DNA of 64,000 nt from positions 372,001 to 436,000 of the forward strand of contig CAWFFO010000006.1 in NCBI GenBank assembly GCA_963815135.1. Reading direction: 5' to 3'. Each line of letters opens with the position of its first letter. The first letter of the stretch is position 1. Source of the stretch: CAIWTU01 sp963815135 (lineage in GTDB: Bacteria; Desulfobacterota; Desulfuromonadia; Geobacterales; Geobacteraceae). Below the pieces are notes generated by a model. It saw only the letters and a list, made by a program, of their open reading frames with translations. It did no database searches and was not told where the DNA came from. Position numbers and translations under genes: made by a program. Below, one piece after another: positions 61,096 through 64,000 of the stretch.

Positions 61096-64000
61096 ACATC
61101 CCGGAACTTTTTATCCGCCGTCCGATAATGACCACGCTGGTAATGGCGTCGATCCTCATCTTCGGCCTGTTCGCATATCGGCTAATTCCCGTGAGTGACC
61201 TCCCCAACGTGGATTTCCCCACCATCCAGGTGACCGCCAACCTTCCCGGTGCCAATCCAGACACCATGGCCTCGGCAGTGGCGACACCCCTGGAAAGGCA
61301 GTTTTCCACCATAGCAGGGGTGGATTCCATGACCTCCACCAACAGCACCGGGTCGACCAGCATTACCATACAATTCAATCTTTCCAGGGATATTGACTCC
61401 GCTGCCCAGGACGTGCAGGCGGCCATCTCCAGGGCCTCCCGTCAGTTGCCGCAGGATATGCCGGCGCCGCCATCCTTCCGCAAGGTCAACCCTGCCGATC
61501 AGCCGATACTCTACCTTGCTCTCAGTTCGCCGACACTGCCGCTCTATGCCGTCAACGAATACGCCGACACCTTTGTCTCACAGCGCATCTCAATGATTGA
61601 CGGCGTGGCCCAGGTGCAGGTGTTCGGCGTCACAGAAGTACGCGGTGCGGGCGCAAGTGGACCCGAAGGCGCTTGCCAGTCGCCAGATCGGTATCGACGA
61701 GGTGGCGAACGCACTGGATAACAGCAATGTCAACCTCCCCACCGGGACTCTCGACGGCAGGAACCAGTCATATACCATCCAGGCCACGGGGCAGCTGTAT
61801 GATGCATCCGCATACCGGCCTCTGATCGTCGCCTACCGCAATGGTTCGCCGGTTCGCCTCCAGGACCTGGGGCAGGTTATCGACAGCGTGGAACAGGACA
61901 AGGTTGCCAACTGGTATAATAATACCCGGGCGGTTGTCCTGGCTATCCAGCGCCAGCCCGGCACCAATACCATCGAAGTAGTGAACAGCATCAAGAAACT
62001 GCTTCCTGTTTTCAGGGCACAGATTCCCGCTTCGGTCGATCTCAATATCCTTTTCGACCGATCCACTGCCGTCCGATCATCGGTATCCGACGTAAAATTT
62101 ACCCTGGTCCTCACCATCTGTCTGGTGGTTCTCGTCATATTCCTGTTCCTGCGCAATCTTTCCGCCACCATTATTCCGAGCCTGGCGCTGCCGTTTTCCA
62201 TCATCGGCACCTTCGCGGCCATGTACCTGCTGAATTTCAGCGTCGACAACATCTCTCTCATGGCGCTGACCCTGTCGGTCGGCTTCGTCGTGGACGACGC
62301 AATCGTCATGCTCGAAAACATCGTCCGCCACATGGAGCAGGGAGAGGGGGTGATGGAGGCGGCGCTGAAGGGGTCCCGGGAGATCGGCTTCACCATCCTG
62401 TCCATGACCCTGTCGCTGGTGGCGGTGTTCATTCCGGTCCTGTTCATGCCGGGCATCATGGGGCGGCTCCTGCATGAATTCGCCGTAACCATAAGCATGG
62501 CGATCTTGATTTCCGGCGTCGTATCCCTGACCCTGACCCCGATGCTGTGCAGCCGGTTCCTCAGACCCCGCGGCGACGAGCATCATGGGCGTCTCTACAT
62601 GGCCATGGAGCGCTTTTTCAACGGCATGCACGACCTCTATGACAGAACACTACAATCTGCTCTCCATCACAGGCGCATAGTGCTGGCGGTAATCCTGATC
62701 CTTACCGTGGTCACCGGCTGGCTGTTCGTGAAAATGCCGAAAGGCTTTCTTCCGAGCGAGGACACCGGGCAAATCTTCGCCTTTACCGAGGCGGCCCAGG
62801 GTATATCTTTCGAGGATATGGTGCGTCACCAGAAACAACTGGCCGCCATCGTGGCCAGGGATCCGAACATAGAGGCTTTCATGTCTGCAGTCGGGGCGGG
62901 CGGGGCAAGCTCGTCGAGCAATACCGGCCGCATCTTCATGCGTCTCAAGCCACGCAACGAGAGGAAGCTCTCCGCCGACGAAATCATCCAGGAACTCAAG
63001 CCGAAACTGGCAAAGGTGCCGGGGATCAGGATGTTCATGCAGAACCTCCCCGCAATCCGCATCGGCGGGAGGCTGACCAAGAGCCAGTACCAGTATACTC
63101 TGCAGAGCCCTGACAAGGACTCACTTTACAAATATTCGGCACTGCTGGAAGAGAAAATGCGCGGGCTGCCACAGTTGCAGGATGTTACAAGCGACCTGCA
63201 GATCAAGAACCCGCAGGTGAATGTAGTCATTGACCGTGACAAGGCTGCAGCCCTCGGGATATCCGCTTCTCAGGTCGAGAATGCCTTGTATTACGCCTAT
63301 GGATCACGCCAGGTTTCGACGATTTATGCTCCCAATGACCAATACCAGGTAATCCTGGAATTGGAAGATAAATACCAGCGGGAGCCATCGGCCCTGTCCA
63401 TGCTCTATATCCATTCAAATACAGGCCAACTCGTTCCCCTGAATACTGTAGCAACCCTGGAAAAAGGTCTCGGACCATTGACAGTGAATCATCAGGGCCA
63501 GCTGCCGGCTGTCACCCTCTCTTTCAATCTGAAGCCGGGGGTTGCCATCGGTAATGCAGTGCCGCTTGTGGATAAGCTGGCCAGGGAGACCTTGCCGGCA
63601 ACGGTCAGCACCAGCTTCCAGGGGACTGCCCAGGCGTTCCAGTCTTCTCTGCAGGGACTATGGCTGCTCCTCCTGATGGCGGTGCTGGTCATCTATATCG
63701 TCCTGGGTATTCTCTATGAAAGCTTTATCCATCCCCTGACCATACTTTCCGGATTACCCGCTGCCGGTTTCGGCGCGCTCATCACCCTTATGATATTCCA
63801 CAAGGAACTGGATGTTTATGCGTTTGTCGGGGTGATCATGCTGATCGGAATAGTCAAGAAAAACGCCATCATGATGATCGACTTTGCCCTGGAGGCACAG
63901 CGGAAAGAAGGCAAGTCACCCATCGACGCCATCTACCAGGGTGCGCTGATTCGTTTCCGGCCGATCATGATGACCACCATGGCGGCACTCATGGGAACTC
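61092..64000 (+). CDS. RND (HAE1-like) multidrug efflux pump, 3' end outside window, one frameshift
   Basis: Inner-membrane proton-driven pump. FIRRPIMTTLVMASILIFGLFAYRLIPVSDLPNVDFPTIQVTANLPGANPDTMASAVATPLE is the classic N-terminus. Later TLVLTICLVVLVIFLFLRNL, TLSVGFVVDDAIVMLENIVRHMEQG (proton-relay Asp pair in TM4), VFIPVLFMPGIMGRLLHEFAVTI and the C-terminal half up to RFRPIMMTTMAALMG. An extra base near 61629 (GGCGTCACAG) shifts the frame; removal reads VFGSQKYAVRAQVDPKALASRQIGIDEVANAL. It runs off the right edge. Confidence 0.92.

Overview
The window looks like a chromosomal segment of a Geobacter-type bacterium (Desulfuromonadia/Geobacteraceae). The evidence is: Mo-nitrogenase genes behind a sigma-54 promoter with an ANTAR response regulator nearby; many PAS/GAF/PocR two-component proteins; a bacteriohemerythrin; short heptanucleotide tandem repeats between genes; and GEMM-Ib-type (cGAMP-class) riboswitches, which are characteristic of Geobacter. 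This is inference from gene content; no rRNA or tRNA gene is present.

Layout. 1-3 kb: a truncated HlyD-type efflux adaptor (minus strand), an ANTAR response regulator, a zinc-ribbon membrane protein and an SseB-like protein. 3-7.4 kb: nifHDK behind a -24/-12 promoter and a leader with an intrinsic terminator; as written, all three genes carry many single-base indels (about 20 in 3.5 kb). 7.5-13.6 kb: a PocR-PAS-PAS histidine kinase, then a minus-strand operon of GAF histidine kinase, receiver protein and receiver-PP2C phosphatase, then bacteriohemerythrin. 13.7-15 kb: Smr protein, MscL with a zinc-ribbon tail, and a mannose-6-phosphate isomerase-like cupin.

15-40.3 kb: a large exopolysaccharide locus. 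It holds a nucleotide-sugar dehydrogenase, an aminotransferase remnant, Wza-like lipoprotein, Wzz/GumC-like protein, AAA ATPase with LysM, a BY-kinase-like protein with a degenerate P-loop, a LuxR-type regulator, a sugar transferase with an unusual N-terminus, a WbpB/WbpD/WbpE-like amino-sugar trio, a proline-dehydrogenase-like protein, acyl/aminoacyl transferases, two deacetylases, glycosyltransferases, a flippase and an O-antigen-ligase/polymerase-like protein. The order matches a Wzx/Wzy-type pathway.

40.7-45 kb: a minus-strand operon for two secreted proteins (FN3/repeat/malectin and a beta-helix protein) behind a leader of about 760 nt holding THREE tandem GEMM riboswitches. The two distal aptamers resemble the 3',3'-cGAMP-specific GEMM-Ib class and each runs into an intrinsic terminator. 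The proximal one resembles the c-di-GMP class and is followed by an anti-Shine-Dalgarno element that can pair with the ribosome binding site. This looks like a two-second-messenger, two-level expression gate for surface proteins and is the most interesting signal in the window.

45-48.4 kb: DUF2156 protein, a perfect heptamer repeat array, YjbQ-like protein, metallophosphatase, and a TetR regulator whose start codon sits in a palindrome. 48.5-64 kb: efflux systems, namely MacA-MacB-TolC, a second adaptor with an ABC ATPase and two FtsX-type permeases (interrupted by an IS1634-like element with clear ends), and an AcrAB-like RND pair running off the right edge. Single-base frameshifts in macB, the TolC-like gene and the RND pump resemble those in nif and may be sequence errors.
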